A program made the translations under genes and the position numbers. This document shows, piece by piece, positions 25,623 to 35,281 of a stretch of DNA of 64,000 nt. Below the pieces are notes generated by a model that searched no databases, was not told the origin of the DNA, and worked only from the letters and a program-made list of their open reading frames with translations. Position 1 is the first letter of the stretch, and each line of letters starts with the position of its first letter. Where the stretch lies: the NCBI GenBank assembly GCA_034435015.1, contig DAOTYH010000062.1, positions 1 to 64,000 on the forward strand, written 5' to 3'. Source of the stretch: DAOTYH01 sp034435015. Lineage in GTDB: Bacteria; Chloroflexota; Anaerolineae; Aggregatilineales; UBA3940.

Positions 25623-27200
25623 CTAGGGCGGCATCTGCGGCGCGGGGACAGTCACAGGCGATTGCCAGAAAATGTCCGGCTTGTAATACCATACCTCGTG
25701 ATCAGGATACAGCGCCATCACTTGGGCGTTGCGTTCAAAAGAGCCGGTGTGCGCCGCCACGATCGGGCCGTCCAACCACGGGGTATTGAAATAGAAAAAG
25801 GGGGCATACTCCCGCCAGTGGGGGCTGTCTACAAAGATCAGTATCTGCTCAGAGTCACTCAGCCTCTCCAAGCGATTGATCGGATTACGTGTAATGCCGT
25901 ACAGGCCATGCCAGTCTCTAAGACGTACCGGCAGATACACCAGCCCATTGACAGCGATTAGAGCGGCCAGAAGCAAGAACACAGGCCATAGCTGTCGGGG
26001 CTGAAGCCGCCAAATGGACTCAGCGGTCTGCCGAGCGTGCAACCGCTTCAAAAGCCCTGCCAGCAGGCGGATCATTCCTCTTAAGCCCAGTGCGGCTAGA
26101 ATGCACAGTCCAGCATGTCCCTCGTAGTAGTAGCGTGGCCCATAGACCCATGCCCCAACCCAGTAAGCTAGATGGACAACCACCAATGCCACAAAGGGGG
26201 CCAGCAGTAGAAACGGCCACTTTCGGCGTTCCCGTCGTATCTCCAAGACACCGAAGACGAGGCCGGGGATCAGCGGCACCCAGCTTGCCTGAGGCCACCC
26301 GAACAGATCACTGACCCAGTAACGCAGGTCACGTGCCGCATTCTGGAAGGCCTTTGCCAGCGTGTGTCCTCCCCGGCCAAATTCGGGGCCAAAACCAACC
26401 CGGTCATAGGCCCATACCATCGTGTAGAGGTTGGTTGTTGGGCTGCCCGTCACCACATACAGATAGAGCGGCTGAAGAGCAACCAGCAACAGCGCTATGA
26501 CGATCATGGGCCAGTAGGCTCGGAGCAAAAACACGACACGGCGGGAGTGCACTGCTCGGATCAGCAACGCCACAGCGAATGGAAATACAACCGCCACTGC
26601 CGTCAGAGGGCGCGTTAGGGCCAGCATACCGATGGCAATCCCGGCCAGCCCAGCCCACCACCGGCCACTGCCCCCCTCTTCCTGTGCCTGCTCGCCTCGC
26701 AGGAAGGACCACATCAGTAACGCCGTCCAGAAGCAGGAAGCGGCATGACTCATGTAGGTACTGGATTGGAGCAGAAAGAAGGGTGAAGATAACCCCAACA
26801 GGCCTGCTAAGGCGCCTATCTGCCGATCGTATAACTCGCGACCGAGCATATAAATCAGTATCACGGTTAATGCACCCAGCACCGGCGCTGCCAGCCATCC
26901 AGCACCAAACCGCTCACCCAATGCCAGTACCAGAGGCCAGCCGATTGGATACTTGCCGATCCATCTCTCATTCACTACCAGCACAAAGGGGGTAAAAAAT
27001 GCGCCGGGAACAGGCGGCATGGGCGCCCACAATGCCCCGCGGGCTAACGTGCGTGCCTGAAAAAGATAGGCGATCTCATCCTCTAAGTGCGGGAGCCGCT
27101 CTGTAACAAAATAGGCCATTAAAATTGAGCAGGCTAACGCTATCAGCGCCAGCCCAGACATAATGAGGTAGTCTAGGCGTGTATAGCGAGGGGTTTTCAT
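25623..27200 (-). CDS. Polytopic GT-C glycosyltransferase, PMT_2/ArnT-like
   Basis: 525 residues with about 10-12 membrane spans. The first external loop has the acidic pair in LEDEIAYLFQA, the position of the catalytic Asp in polyprenyl-phosphate-dependent GT-C enzymes (GT39/GT83 type). The C-terminal 100 residues form a soluble domain. It likely transfers a sugar from a lipid carrier to a wall polymer, lipid or protein outside the membrane; donor and acceptor are unknown. No good ribosome site is seen before the ATG at 27200. Confidence 0.75.
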   Translation of the reverse strand: MKTPRYTRLDYLIMSGLALIALACSILMAYFVTERLPHLEDEIAYLFQARTLARGALWAPMPPVPGAFFTPFVLVVNERWIGKYPIGWPLVLALGERFGAGWLAAPVLGALTVILIYMLGRELYDRQIGALAGLLGLSSPFFLLQSSTYMSHAASCFWTALLMWSFLRGEQAQEEGGSGRWWAGLAGIAIGMLALTRPLTAVAVVFPFAVALLIRAVHSRRVVFLLRAYWPMIVIALLLVALQPLYLYVVTGSPTTNLYTMVWAYDRVGFGPEFGRGGHTLAKAFQNAARDLRYWVSDLFGWPQASWVPLIPGLVFGVLEIRRERRKWPFLLLAPFVALVVVHLAYWVGAWVYGPRYYYEGHAGLCILAALGLRGMIRLLAGLLKRLHARQTAESIWRLQPRQLWPVFLLLAALIAVNGLVYLPVRLRDWHGLYGITRNPINRLERLSDSEQILIFVDSPHWREYAPFFYFNTPWLDGPIVAAHTGSFERNAQVMALYPDHEVWYYKPDIFWQSPVTVPAPQMPP

Positions 27201-27358
27201 AGCCGGCTAGTCTACATCAGCACGCGAGTCAACGCTAGATAAGGGGGCCGGCACCCACAGGCTGTCATGTCCGTTCATCGTCTTGGAGGTTAGCGCAGCG
27301 GCACTAGTTGTGCTAAATTGACATTGACTCCTAGTCTGCGGTACTGCTTGAGGGAAAT

Positions 27359-29542
27359 ATGATCGGTGAGCAGATCGGCCAGTACAAGATTGTCGAGTTG
27401 ATTGCTCAGGGCGGCATGGCCACCGTCTACAAGGCCTATCAGGAATCCTTTGGGCGTTATGTGGCAGTCAAGGTACTCCCACGTCAACTTTCTGAAGACC
27501 CCACCTTTCTCAAGCGCTTCCAAAACGAAGCCCGCGTGATTGCCCGGCTTGAGCATCGCTCGATCCTGCCAGTCTATGATTATGGGGAACACGACGGGAT
27601 GCCCTATATCGTGATGCGGCTGGTTGAGACAGGGACATTGCGTAAGAAGCTGTTCTATGAACAGATTGACCTGCAAACAGCGGCCCGCATCATTGAGCAG
27701 GTTGCCGAGGCACTTGACTACGCCCACGCACATGGGGTCATACACCGCGATCTGAAGCCAAGCAACATCCTGCTGGATGAGCGCAACAATGCCTATCTGA
27801 CCGACTTCGGCATTGCTAAGATGCTGGGGTCTACCTCGCAAGTCACAGGAAGCGGGGTAGTCGGCACGCCAAGCTACATGTCGCCTGAGCAATGTCAGGG
27901 CAAGACCGTCACGCCTGCCAGTGACATTTATGCACTGGGAGCTATCCTCTATGAGGTTGTGACAGGCAAAGCACCCTTCGAGGCTGACACGCCGCTGGGG
28001 GTCATGTATATGCACGTGCGCACGCCGGTGCCCTCTGTACAACAGATCAAGCCATCTTTGCCTGCCGCTATTGATAGGGTGATCGCGCGGGCTATGGCCA
28101 AGCGCCCCTTTGAGCGCTACTCCTCAGCGTCAGAGTTGGCCGCAGACTTCCGGCGGGCTATCGAGGGCCAGCCATTGGCTGGCGAACAGCCCTATACAGT
28201 CACCCAAGGCGAGGCGTTTACGCCTCCGACACCTCCTCCCAGTCCAACTCCCTATTACGATGCCAGCTCAGGTTTTCAAGCTGAGGGCGTGGCCACATTA
28301 CCGGACGCGGCGCCGGCTGAATATCCTTTGCCAAGAGCCGCCTCTCCTGTTCCTAGCAGAAGGAAGCTTTCGCCTCAAGTGATTGCAATCCTTGCCATGG
28401 TCTTAGGGTTGGCGTTCATGCTGGGGGCGGCAGGCATCGGCTTGGTGGTCATTTCGTGGCTCAACAGCAACACTGACAATCCGTCCATTCTTGCGATGCC
28501 CAGCCGTACCCCTCCATTGGAGGCGGCAAGTACGCAGACGCCCCAAGCCAGCCCCACGCTACAGATTTCAACTCAACAGGGAGGGGGAATCGTTGAGCCG
28601 TCCCTTGCCTTGACAGACATGCCTAGCGTAGTCCCGCCGACTTCCCCGCCGCCTGTCACATCAATGCCCACCCCGACGTCTCCGCCTGCATGGACAAATA
28701 CCCCTCTTCCCACCCCGACTCCTTACAGCGCCAACGCGAAAGGGTGGCTGGCCTATACGCAAGGGACTGGCGATTCGGCTGAGATCGTTGTGATCGACAC
28801 TCAAGGCGAGAACCGCCGCGTCCTGACAGCCAACAACTGGTATGATGGTGAGCCGGACTGGTCACCAGACGGCACATGGATTGCCTTCGAGTCATCGCGC
28901 GACAGCAATGTAGAAGGCATCTTTATCATGACCTCCAGCGGCGGCGATGTACGAAAGCTCACTACCTCCGGTGAGCGCGAGCGGCATCCAGATTGGTCAC
29001 CAGATGGGCGTCTGATCGCATTTGAGGCCGGCGACGGGGATGCCATTGAACTCTACGTGATGAACGCGGACGGCACAGGACGTTCCCGCCTGACCAACAA
29101 CAATTACGGCGACCGGGCACCCCGCTTCTCCCCTGACGGCACGCGGATTGCCTATATGACTGAGGCACGCGGCAAGTGGGAGATTGCTATTATGGCCTAT
29201 CCAAGTGGAGAAGTATTACGCATTTTTGACTGCCCAGCCCCTGACTGCCGCTTCCCGGCTTGGTCACCGGACGGCACCCGGATCGCCTATAACACGCTTA
29301 ACAGTGCAGGCGCTGTGGACAGCATCTGGATATTGGATGTTGCAACCGGCCAATCCACCTTATTGATACAGGGACGCGAGAATGGCCGCCCGGCATGGTC
29401 TGGGGATGGGGCTTACATCTTTTTCAACCGTACCGTTAGCGGCAATACTGACCTATATGCTTATGAGATCAGCTCTGGGGCGATTCGGCGTCTGACAACC
29501 AGTGCCTCCAACGACTATGGGCCAGATTGGGGGCCTCAGTGA
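27359..29542 (+). CDS. Transmembrane Ser/Thr protein kinase with external beta-propeller
   Basis: 727 residues. The N-terminal 270 are a Hanks-type kinase with K38 (VAVKVL), catalytic D131 (HRDLKPSN) and DFG 149-151. A Pro-rich stretch, one membrane helix (about 343-368) and a Thr/Pro-rich linker follow. The C-terminus (about 455-727) holds six TolB/PD40-type repeats with the WSPDG signature, predicted to form a propeller outside the cell that senses a ligand. AGGGA lies just before the ATG. PASTA repeats, usual in wall-sensing kinases, are replaced by the propeller. Confidence 0.93.
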   Translation: MIGEQIGQYKIVELIAQGGMATVYKAYQESFGRYVAVKVLPRQLSEDPTFLKRFQNEARVIARLEHRSILPVYDYGEHDGMPYIVMRLVETGTLRKKLFYEQIDLQTAARIIEQVAEALDYAHAHGVIHRDLKPSNILLDERNNAYLTDFGIAKMLGSTSQVTGSGVVGTPSYMSPEQCQGKTVTPASDIYALGAILYEVVTGKAPFEADTPLGVMYMHVRTPVPSVQQIKPSLPAAIDRVIARAMAKRPFERYSSASELAADFRRAIEGQPLAGEQPYTVTQGEAFTPPTPPPSPTPYYDASSGFQAEGVATLPDAAPAEYPLPRAASPVPSRRKLSPQVIAILAMVLGLAFMLGAAGIGLVVISWLNSNTDNPSILAMPSRTPPLEAASTQTPQASPTLQISTQQGGGIVEPSLALTDMPSVVPPTSPPPVTSMPTPTSPPAWTNTPLPTPTPYSANAKGWLAYTQGTGDSAEIVVIDTQGENRRVLTANNWYDGEPDWSPDGTWIAFESSRDSNVEGIFIMTSSGGDVRKLTTSGERERHPDWSPDGRLIAFEAGDGDAIELYVMNADGTGRSRLTNNNYGDRAPRFSPDGTRIAYMTEARGKWEIAIMAYPSGEVLRIFDCPAPDCRFPAWSPDGTRIAYNTLNSAGAVDSIWILDVATGQSTLLIQGRENGRPAWSGDGAYIFFNRTVSGNTDLYAYEISSGAIRRLTTSASNDYGPDWGPQ

Positions 29543-29612
29543 CAGGCTGATAGACACGGCGGGGGAAATGGCTCAGTGCCGTACCGGTCACATGGAACAG
29601 GATATTGTCCCA

Positions 29613-29621
29613 TGCTACAAT
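29613..29621 (+). promoter_or_regulatory. Extended -10 promoter, TGCTACAAT
   Basis: TGnTACAAT extended -10 element 44 nt before the start of the LysM-peptidase gene; no good -35 box. Confidence 0.45.
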
Positions 29622-29664
29622 CTGCCGCTGGCAGCTACGAGTTGAATTGAATCTGGGGATGGTC

Positions 29665-31218
29665 ATGCGACAAGACATTGACAGGCCGGAGCATCTTATC
29701 GGTATCCGTGAGGGAATACTGCTTACCCTTGCACTAGTCGTGCTGGCAGGAGCGGCATCCCTGTTTGCGTTTGGGGTCATCCATTTCAATGAACGCGGCA
29801 CACAGCCCGAAGCCGCCTTGCTCCCCGTGGCGACTCCATCCGCGATCAGCCCCTTCCCAGCGGCGACGCCTACCCCTCTATTGGGGCCAACAGCCGAGCC
29901 GACCTCCGATACTATCACCCATACTGTCCAATCAGGTGAGACGCTGATCACCATTGCGGCATTGTACGGTGTTGATCTCCAGGCACTGCTGAATGCAAAC
30001 GGCTTGACATTGAACAGTGTTATACAGGTCGGGCAGTCTATTATAGTGCCGTTGTCAGCCATTCAGCCTGATACTTGGCATGTAGTGCAGTACGGCGAGA
30101 CACTGACCAGCATTGCAAACCTGTATGGAGTAACACCTGAACTCATCCAAGCGGCCAACAGTCTGCCTGATGTCAACGCTATCTATGTCGGCCAGCGGTT
30201 GCGGATACCTGTAGCCTCCAGCACCGTGCAGCCATCCGCTGGCCTAACAACTTCCGCCACCTCTACTCCGCCCTCTCAGGCATCTGTTGCTAGCTGGCCC
30301 CGCTCCATTCTAGACGGCGACCTGAGTGCGAATTATCCCCTGCTGTACGAGGGCGAACGCTTCAGGCTGCACTATCAGCCCGGAACCTACACAGCGGCTC
30401 ACCTGAACGAGACTGTGGCGCTGATCGAACAAGCCCTGAACCGCGTAGAGACAACTCTCAATGTGCGCCTAGACGGGTCCTTCGACCTGTACATGGCAGG
30501 GACGCTGTTTGCCTCTCCAAATGCCCACCTGCATGGTTTGAGCCAATCGCTGGATCGGCGCACATTTGTCCTGAACGATGGGAGCGGCACTGCCGCGGAT
30601 CGGGCTTACTTCCTGACCCATGAACTGACACATCTTGTGGCATGGAACACATGGGGAGCACCCTCTTCCACAATGCTCTCAGAAGGGTTAGCGACTTACG
30701 TTGGTCGTCCTTTGCTTGAGCAGGCAGGCTACCTGCCTTACGATCAGGTCTGTCTAGCGGCCTATGCGAGCGGCCAGCTTCCTTCAGTAGCGGCTGTTGA
30801 AAGAGATTGGCAGGCATTTCAGGGACATATCCGCCACTCTTTCAACTACTTTGGGAGTGCCTGTTTTATTGACTATCTGATTGAGACCTACGGACTGGAG
30901 CCGCTCAGCAGGCTCTACCACACCTCGGATTATGTGAATCTATACGGGGCTTCACTACGGGAATTGGATACCGCGTGGCGGGCCGCGCTGGCCGCAAGAC
31001 AGTCAGAGCTGACTGTTGATCCGGCGGCACTGACAGCTTACACGCAGGAACTGGAGCTTGTCTACGACTTTGTCTTTGACAATTACGATGGTACTGACCG
31101 GATGCATCAGGCATACCTTGCCGTAGATCAGGCCCGTGTAGCGGTCTGGAAAGGCGACTTTACCTCAGCAAGGCGCTGGCTGGATGAGGTATATGCACTG
31201 ACCGGCTTCACCCCCTGA
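29665..31218 (+). CDS. Membrane-anchored LysM protein with C-terminal gluzincin-type metallopeptidase domain
   Basis: 517 residues. One N-terminal membrane helix (about 15-37), a Pro/Thr linker, two LysM peptidoglycan-binding repeats (HTVQSGETLITIAALYG... and WHVVQYGETLTSIANLYG...), then a zinc-peptidase-like domain. HELTH and a downstream Glu in SEGLATYVG give the H-E-x-x-H...E gluzincin pattern (peptidase_MA-like). Predicted to act at the cell wall on peptidoglycan-associated proteins (inference). The ATG at 29665 is chosen because GGGGA lies 5 nt upstream; the longer frame to 29605 would overlap the promoter. Confidence 0.85.
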   Translation: MRQDIDRPEHLIGIREGILLTLALVVLAGAASLFAFGVIHFNERGTQPEAALLPVATPSAISPFPAATPTPLLGPTAEPTSDTITHTVQSGETLITIAALYGVDLQALLNANGLTLNSVIQVGQSIIVPLSAIQPDTWHVVQYGETLTSIANLYGVTPELIQAANSLPDVNAIYVGQRLRIPVASSTVQPSAGLTTSATSTPPSQASVASWPRSILDGDLSANYPLLYEGERFRLHYQPGTYTAAHLNETVALIEQALNRVETTLNVRLDGSFDLYMAGTLFASPNAHLHGLSQSLDRRTFVLNDGSGTAADRAYFLTHELTHLVAWNTWGAPSSTMLSEGLATYVGRPLLEQAGYLPYDQVCLAAYASGQLPSVAAVERDWQAFQGHIRHSFNYFGSACFIDYLIETYGLEPLSRLYHTSDYVNLYGASLRELDTAWRAALAARQSELTVDPAALTAYTQELELVYDFVFDNYDGTDRMHQAYLAVDQARVAVWKGDFTSARRWLDEVYALTGFTP

Positions 31219-31236
31219 AAGGCTCAGGGTCACAAA

Positions 31237-31273
31237 AGATAGCGGAGCGGCCCCGCCCCACAGCCGCTCCGCT
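31237..31273 (-). terminator. Terminator of kbl (also between convergent genes)
   Basis: Perfect 11-bp stem (31241-31251 against 31263-31273). On the minus strand it is followed by ATCTTTTG, a short U tract, so it mainly serves kbl; it also lies 22 nt after the LysM gene. Confidence 0.65.
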
Positions 31274-31279
31274 TCGATC

Positions 31280-32470
31280 CTAAGCGATGACTTTTAGCTC
31301 TTTGCCCACCTTCTCGAAGGCGGCTAGGCCGCGTTCGAGGTCTTCCTGAGTGTGGGCGGCGGTGTTCATCACACGGATGCGGGCCTTGCCGCGCGGCACA
31401 GTCGGGAAGCCGATCGCCATGGCGAAAACACCTTCCTCAAACAGGCGCCGGCTGAACTCCTGTGCCAACGGCGCTTCACCCAACATGACAGGAACGATAG
31501 GGGTCTGTGTCCTGCCAGTATCGAAGCCCATCTGTTGCATACGTGACTTGAAATACTCAGCGTTGGCCCACAGGCGGGCTACCTGCTCGGTGCTGGACTC
31601 CAACAAGTCTACACCGGCCAAACAGGCCGCCACATCCGGCACTGTCATGGCAGAGGAGAACAGGAAAGGCCGTCCCCGTTGGCGGAGCCATTCCACGATG
31701 ACCTTCTTGCCGGCCACGATCCCGCCTATCACACCGAACGCCTTCGACATCGTGCCGACCTCAACGTCTACCTTACCATGCAAGCCGAAATGATCAACAA
31801 TGCCGCGCCCGCCCCGGCCTAGCACCCCCTCGCCATGCGCATCATCTACCATCAGCAAGTAGCCATACTCAGAGGCAACTTCATACAGTTCAGGCAACGG
31901 TGCAATGTCACCATCCATGCTGAACACGCCATCCGTGATGATGATGGCCCTGTTTTTGACCTCTGTCTCCTTGATCACCCGGCGTAGATCGTCCGGATCG
32001 CAATGGGCATAGCGCACAATCTGAGCACGGGAAAGACGGCATCCGTCAATGATGCTGGCATGGTTCAGCTCATCGGAGAAGATCACATCATCGGGGCCAA
32101 CCAGTGCGGGGATGGTTGCCAAATTAGCGGCAAAGCCGCTCTGGAAAGTGATCGCCGCTTCCACCCCTTTGAACTCAGCCAGCCGTTTCTCAAGCTGGAC
32201 ATGCAGGCTCATTGTTCCAGCAATTGTGCGCACCGCTCCCGGCCCGATACCGTATTGATCAATAGCCTGCTTGGCGGCCTCACGTAGTTTAGGATGGTTG
32301 GCGAGGCCAAGATAGTTGTTAGCACAGAAGTTCAGGACACGCCGGCCCTCGATGGTTACCCAACCATCCATAGGGCTTTCAATAGTGCGGATGTTAGCCA
32401 GAAGACCCTGCTCTTTGAGCGAGGCAAGCTCCTGCTCGATCCACTGCGTCTTATCTATCGCAACGGCCAT
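31280..32470 (-). CDS. kbl: Glycine C-acetyltransferase (2-amino-3-ketobutyrate CoA ligase)
   Basis: 396 residues, the normal Kbl length. PLP enzyme of the alpha-oxoamine synthase family that, with threonine dehydrogenase, converts threonine to glycine and acetyl-CoA. The PLP lysine is in GTMSKAFGVIGG; DDAHGEGVLG, ELNHASIIDGCRLS and NFCANNYLGLANHP are family blocks. GGGGAG lies 7 nt before the ATG at 32470. No threonine dehydrogenase gene is adjacent, and other alpha-oxoamine synthases (BioF-like) are an alternative. Confidence 0.9.
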   Translation of the reverse strand: MAVAIDKTQWIEQELASLKEQGLLANIRTIESPMDGWVTIEGRRVLNFCANNYLGLANHPKLREAAKQAIDQYGIGPGAVRTIAGTMSLHVQLEKRLAEFKGVEAAITFQSGFAANLATIPALVGPDDVIFSDELNHASIIDGCRLSRAQIVRYAHCDPDDLRRVIKETEVKNRAIIITDGVFSMDGDIAPLPELYEVASEYGYLLMVDDAHGEGVLGRGGRGIVDHFGLHGKVDVEVGTMSKAFGVIGGIVAGKKVIVEWLRQRGRPFLFSSAMTVPDVAACLAGVDLLESSTEQVARLWANAEYFKSRMQQMGFDTGRTQTPIVPVMLGEAPLAQEFSRRLFEEGVFAMAIGFPTVPRGKARIRVMNTAAHTQEDLERGLAAFEKVGKELKVIA

Positions 32471-32696
32471 GGGTTTACTCCCCTGAAAAACCAACGTTTA
32501 GAAAAGTGAGGACAGAACAAGTTTATCCCCTCAGATGGCTTAAGCCGGCTTATGGGGTAAACAACTTCAAATTGCTCCTGCATTTACTATACATCAAGAA
32601 TCAGAGGAGAGATACATGATCGCGGGCAGGAACAGATGCCCTTTTCCGCCTTCCAGACAGGGAAGCCCGTCAACAAGCTGAAGCAGAAGGCCCTCC

Positions 32697-34427
32697 TCAG
32701 GCCCCAAGCTGGTTGAGGACACTGCTCATGTATTCCTCGACTTCGGCGGTTGTACCCAGACTCAGCGCGTGTTGTGCGATCTGAGCCGCCTGCTGGCTGG
32801 TCAAATGGCCGATCAGCCACTTTGCCTCTGGAATAGCACGTGCCACCATGCTGAACTCATCCAAGCCGATACCCAGCAAAATAGGAATAGCTTTTTTCAT
32901 GCCAGCCAGCTCACCGCACATGCCAACCCATTTGCCTTTGGCATGTGCGGCATCTATGGTCTGCTTGATCAGGCGCAGGACCGCCGGATGAAGCGGCTGG
33001 AACAGATTGGCTACCCGTTCGTTACCCCGGTCAACGGCCAAGGTGTACTGGGTCAAGTCATTGGTGCCAAGGCTAAAGAAGTCGCACTCCTCTGCCAGCA
33101 GGTCAGCAATGGCCACTGCCGCCGGAGTCTCGACCATAATGCCTACCGGCACCTCCCGCGAATATTCCCGTCCTTCTGCTTCCAACTCGGCCTGGCACTC
33201 GGCCAGTATTGCATTTGCACGGCGCAGTTCCTCCAGACTCGTGATCATGGGATACATGATCAGCGCCCGATACCCAGCCGCCGCCTGCAAAATGCTTCGG
33301 AGCTGGGTCTTGAAGAGGTTCACCTCGTCAAGAGAGATGCGGATCGCCCGCCACCCCAAGAAGGGGTTCATCTCCTCCGGGAACTTGAGATAGCTGGGCG
33401 GCTTATCTCCACCGATGTCCAGCGTGCGGACGATAACAGGACGTTCACCCATCACCTCGAAGATAGCGCGGTAGACCTTAACCTGTTTCTCTTCGCTGGG
33501 CGGGCGGGTATCCTGCAAATACAGAAACTCTGTGCGCAACAATCCCACCCCTTCTGCCCCAAATGCAACCGCTTCACGGGCGGACTCAACCTCACCGATG
33601 TTGGCTACGACCTCTACGCGCTTCCCATCGGCGGTGTGCGCAAGCTGGACAGCGCTGGCCTGAATCTGAGCCAGCCGTGCCGCACGAGACTCCTGCTTAG
33701 CCCTGTATTCCTCTACCCTCGAACGCTTGGGGTTGACGACAACAACACCCTCTGAACCGTCCAATGCTAGCACATCGCCATCTTTAATCTGCTCTACGGC
33801 TTCGACTCCCATCCCTACTACAGCAGGGATGCCCAGCGTGCGGGCAAGAATAGCCGTGTGAGCAGTCAGGCCGCCGCCAGCCGTACAGAAACCGAGCGTC
33901 AACTCAGGCTTGAGGCTGGCCGTGTCGGAAGGCGTCAGATCGTGTGCCACAACAATAGAAGGTTCTTGGAGCACATCCAGGGAGGTATCGGGTAAGCCCA
34001 GCAGGATGCGCAATACCCGCCGCCCTATGTCACCCACATCAGCGGCGCGGGCGGCGAACATCTCATCTTCCATGCCGGCCAGCATAGCAGACAGCTCCTC
34101 CGTAGTCTCCATGACAGCCGCTTCAACTATTTTGCCGGCGTTCACACGCGACTCCACGCCCTCCGAGAACATAGGGTCTTCCAGCATCATGGCGTGGGCA
34201 TCAAAGATCGCGGCACTTTCAGCGTCAGCACGGGTGAGAAGGTTGGCCTTGAGCGCCCCGATCTCTTCAAGCGCCTGAGCGCGGGCCGCCTCAAAACGGG
34301 CCAGTTCCTCAGCAGGCGGGCTGGGGGAGCGCTGGGGAATCGTAAGCTGTGGGGGGCGATAACAAAAAGCCGGACCGATGGCAATCCCCTCGGCGGCGGC
34401 GATACCTTTTAGAATCCTTTCGTTCAT
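32697..34427 (-). CDS. ptsI: PTS enzyme I (phosphoenolpyruvate-protein phosphotransferase)
   Basis: 576 residues, full length. It takes phosphate from PEP onto His and gives it to HPr. H190 lies in GGLTAHTAILAR, the PEP site has GIMVETPAA and SLGTNDLTQY, and the C-terminal catalytic Cys is in GMCGELAG. The start at 34427 (GAGG, 5-nt spacing) gives the family length; the frame to 34493 adds a spurious tail. This supplies phosphate for the UlaABC-like system; HPr is not in the window. Confidence 0.95.
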   Translation of the reverse strand: MNERILKGIAAAEGIAIGPAFCYRPPQLTIPQRSPSPPAEELARFEAARAQALEEIGALKANLLTRADAESAAIFDAHAMMLEDPMFSEGVESRVNAGKIVEAAVMETTEELSAMLAGMEDEMFAARAADVGDIGRRVLRILLGLPDTSLDVLQEPSIVVAHDLTPSDTASLKPELTLGFCTAGGGLTAHTAILARTLGIPAVVGMGVEAVEQIKDGDVLALDGSEGVVVVNPKRSRVEEYRAKQESRAARLAQIQASAVQLAHTADGKRVEVVANIGEVESAREAVAFGAEGVGLLRTEFLYLQDTRPPSEEKQVKVYRAIFEVMGERPVIVRTLDIGGDKPPSYLKFPEEMNPFLGWRAIRISLDEVNLFKTQLRSILQAAAGYRALIMYPMITSLEELRRANAILAECQAELEAEGREYSREVPVGIMVETPAAVAIADLLAEECDFFSLGTNDLTQYTLAVDRGNERVANLFQPLHPAVLRLIKQTIDAAHAKGKWVGMCGELAGMKKAIPILLGIGLDEFSMVARAIPEAKWLIGHLTSQQAAQIAQHALSLGTTAEVEEYMSSVLNQLGA

Positions 34428-34540
34428 AGTTTCCTCATGGCATGTTTGACAGGTTAACCTGATATCGCAATGTGTGGAGACCACCGGCAGCATGAACTAG
34501 CAGACTCTATTTTACCCTACTATATGCCAAAAATATGGAC

Positions 34541-34550
34541 ACAAATGTCA
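34541..34550. promoter_or_regulatory. ACAAATGTCA motif upstream of ptsI
   Basis: Identical over ten bases to the core of the 15539-15552 palindrome upstream of the SorC-PTS operon, and on the same side of a minus-strand gene. The outer arm is imperfect here. Candidate shared regulator site. Confidence 0.35.
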
Positions 34551-34614
34551 AAGAAACCAGCTCTGAGAAGATTACTCATCTGCCGGCTTGCCTGTGAGAT
34601 GTCCTGCTCAATTA

Positions 34615-34623
34615 TGATATACT
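34615..34623 (+). promoter_or_regulatory. Extended -10 promoter of the sigma factor gene
   Basis: TGATATACT (TGn plus TATACT) lies 50 nt before the ECF sigma start. No convincing -35 box. Confidence 0.5.
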
Positions 34624-34673
34624 AAAGCCTGTTGACAACGTGTACCCAGTGTGTGGAGCAGTGCATCTAAAAA

Positions 34674-35279
34674 ATGACAGGTTTGCCATCGGCTGAACAA
34701 GCTATTGACCTTGAGGCCCTCAAGAGGGGAGACAAAGCGGCTTTTGCCCAATTGGTCGAGCTTTATGCAGATTCGCTCTACAACTTGCTCTACAAACTGC
34801 TGGGCGATCCGTATGAAGCGGAGGATGCCTTACAGGAAGTATTCATAAGCGTTTATAAAGGGATCGGGCAGTTTGAGATGCGGAGCAATCTCGGAACATG
34901 GTTGTACCGGATTGCTTACAATGTCGCCATGATGCGCCATCGCAAGCGGCGCCCAGAGACTATCTCCATTGATGAGCCGCTCGAACTTGAGGATGGCGAA
35001 CAAGTACCGCGCCAGTTCTTTGATTGGTGCTGCCTTCCGGAGAGCGATCTGCTGAGCGACGAAGCACGTGCCTACATGGAGCAGGCCATCCAGTCGTTGC
35101 CTGACTCGCTGAAGGCGGTCTTTACCCTGCGAGACATCGAGGAACTGTCTACCACTGAGGTGAGCGAGATACTAGGCCTGTCTGTGCCGGCAGTCAAATC
35201 GCGACTGCATCGGGCACGGTTATTCTTACGTGAGCAATTATCTGATTACTTTGTTGAGTGGGCCGGAAGGAACAACTAA
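34674..35279 (+). CDS. ECF-type RNA polymerase sigma factor (RpoE-like)
   Basis: 201 residues with region 2 (about 25-95, ALQEVFISVYKGIGQF and GTWLYRIAYNVAMMRHRKR) and region 4 (about 135-190, LPDSLKAVFTLRDIEELSTTEVSEILGLSVPAVKSRLHRARL). It directs polymerase to a stress or envelope regulon. The stop is 2 nt before the anti-sigma ATG, so the two are coupled. Confidence 0.94.
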   Translation: MTGLPSAEQAIDLEALKRGDKAAFAQLVELYADSLYNLLYKLLGDPYEAEDALQEVFISVYKGIGQFEMRSNLGTWLYRIAYNVAMMRHRKRRPETISIDEPLELEDGEQVPRQFFDWCCLPESDLLSDEARAYMEQAIQSLPDSLKAVFTLRDIEELSTTEVSEILGLSVPAVKSRLHRARLFLREQLSDYFVEWAGRNN

Positions 35280-35281
35280 CT

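Noticed and set aside
27318..27347. TTGACA-N18-TACTGC promoter of the Ser/Thr kinase
   Set aside because: The start point would lie only a few nucleotides from the ATG and the -10 is poor.
32471..32696. HPr gene next to ptsI
   Set aside because: No frame with the HPr phospho-His motif; 226-bp gap has only short chance frames.
34632..34637. TTGACA box upstream of the sigma factor gene
   Set aside because: No -10 at 16-18 bp; the extended -10 at 34615 is more convincing.
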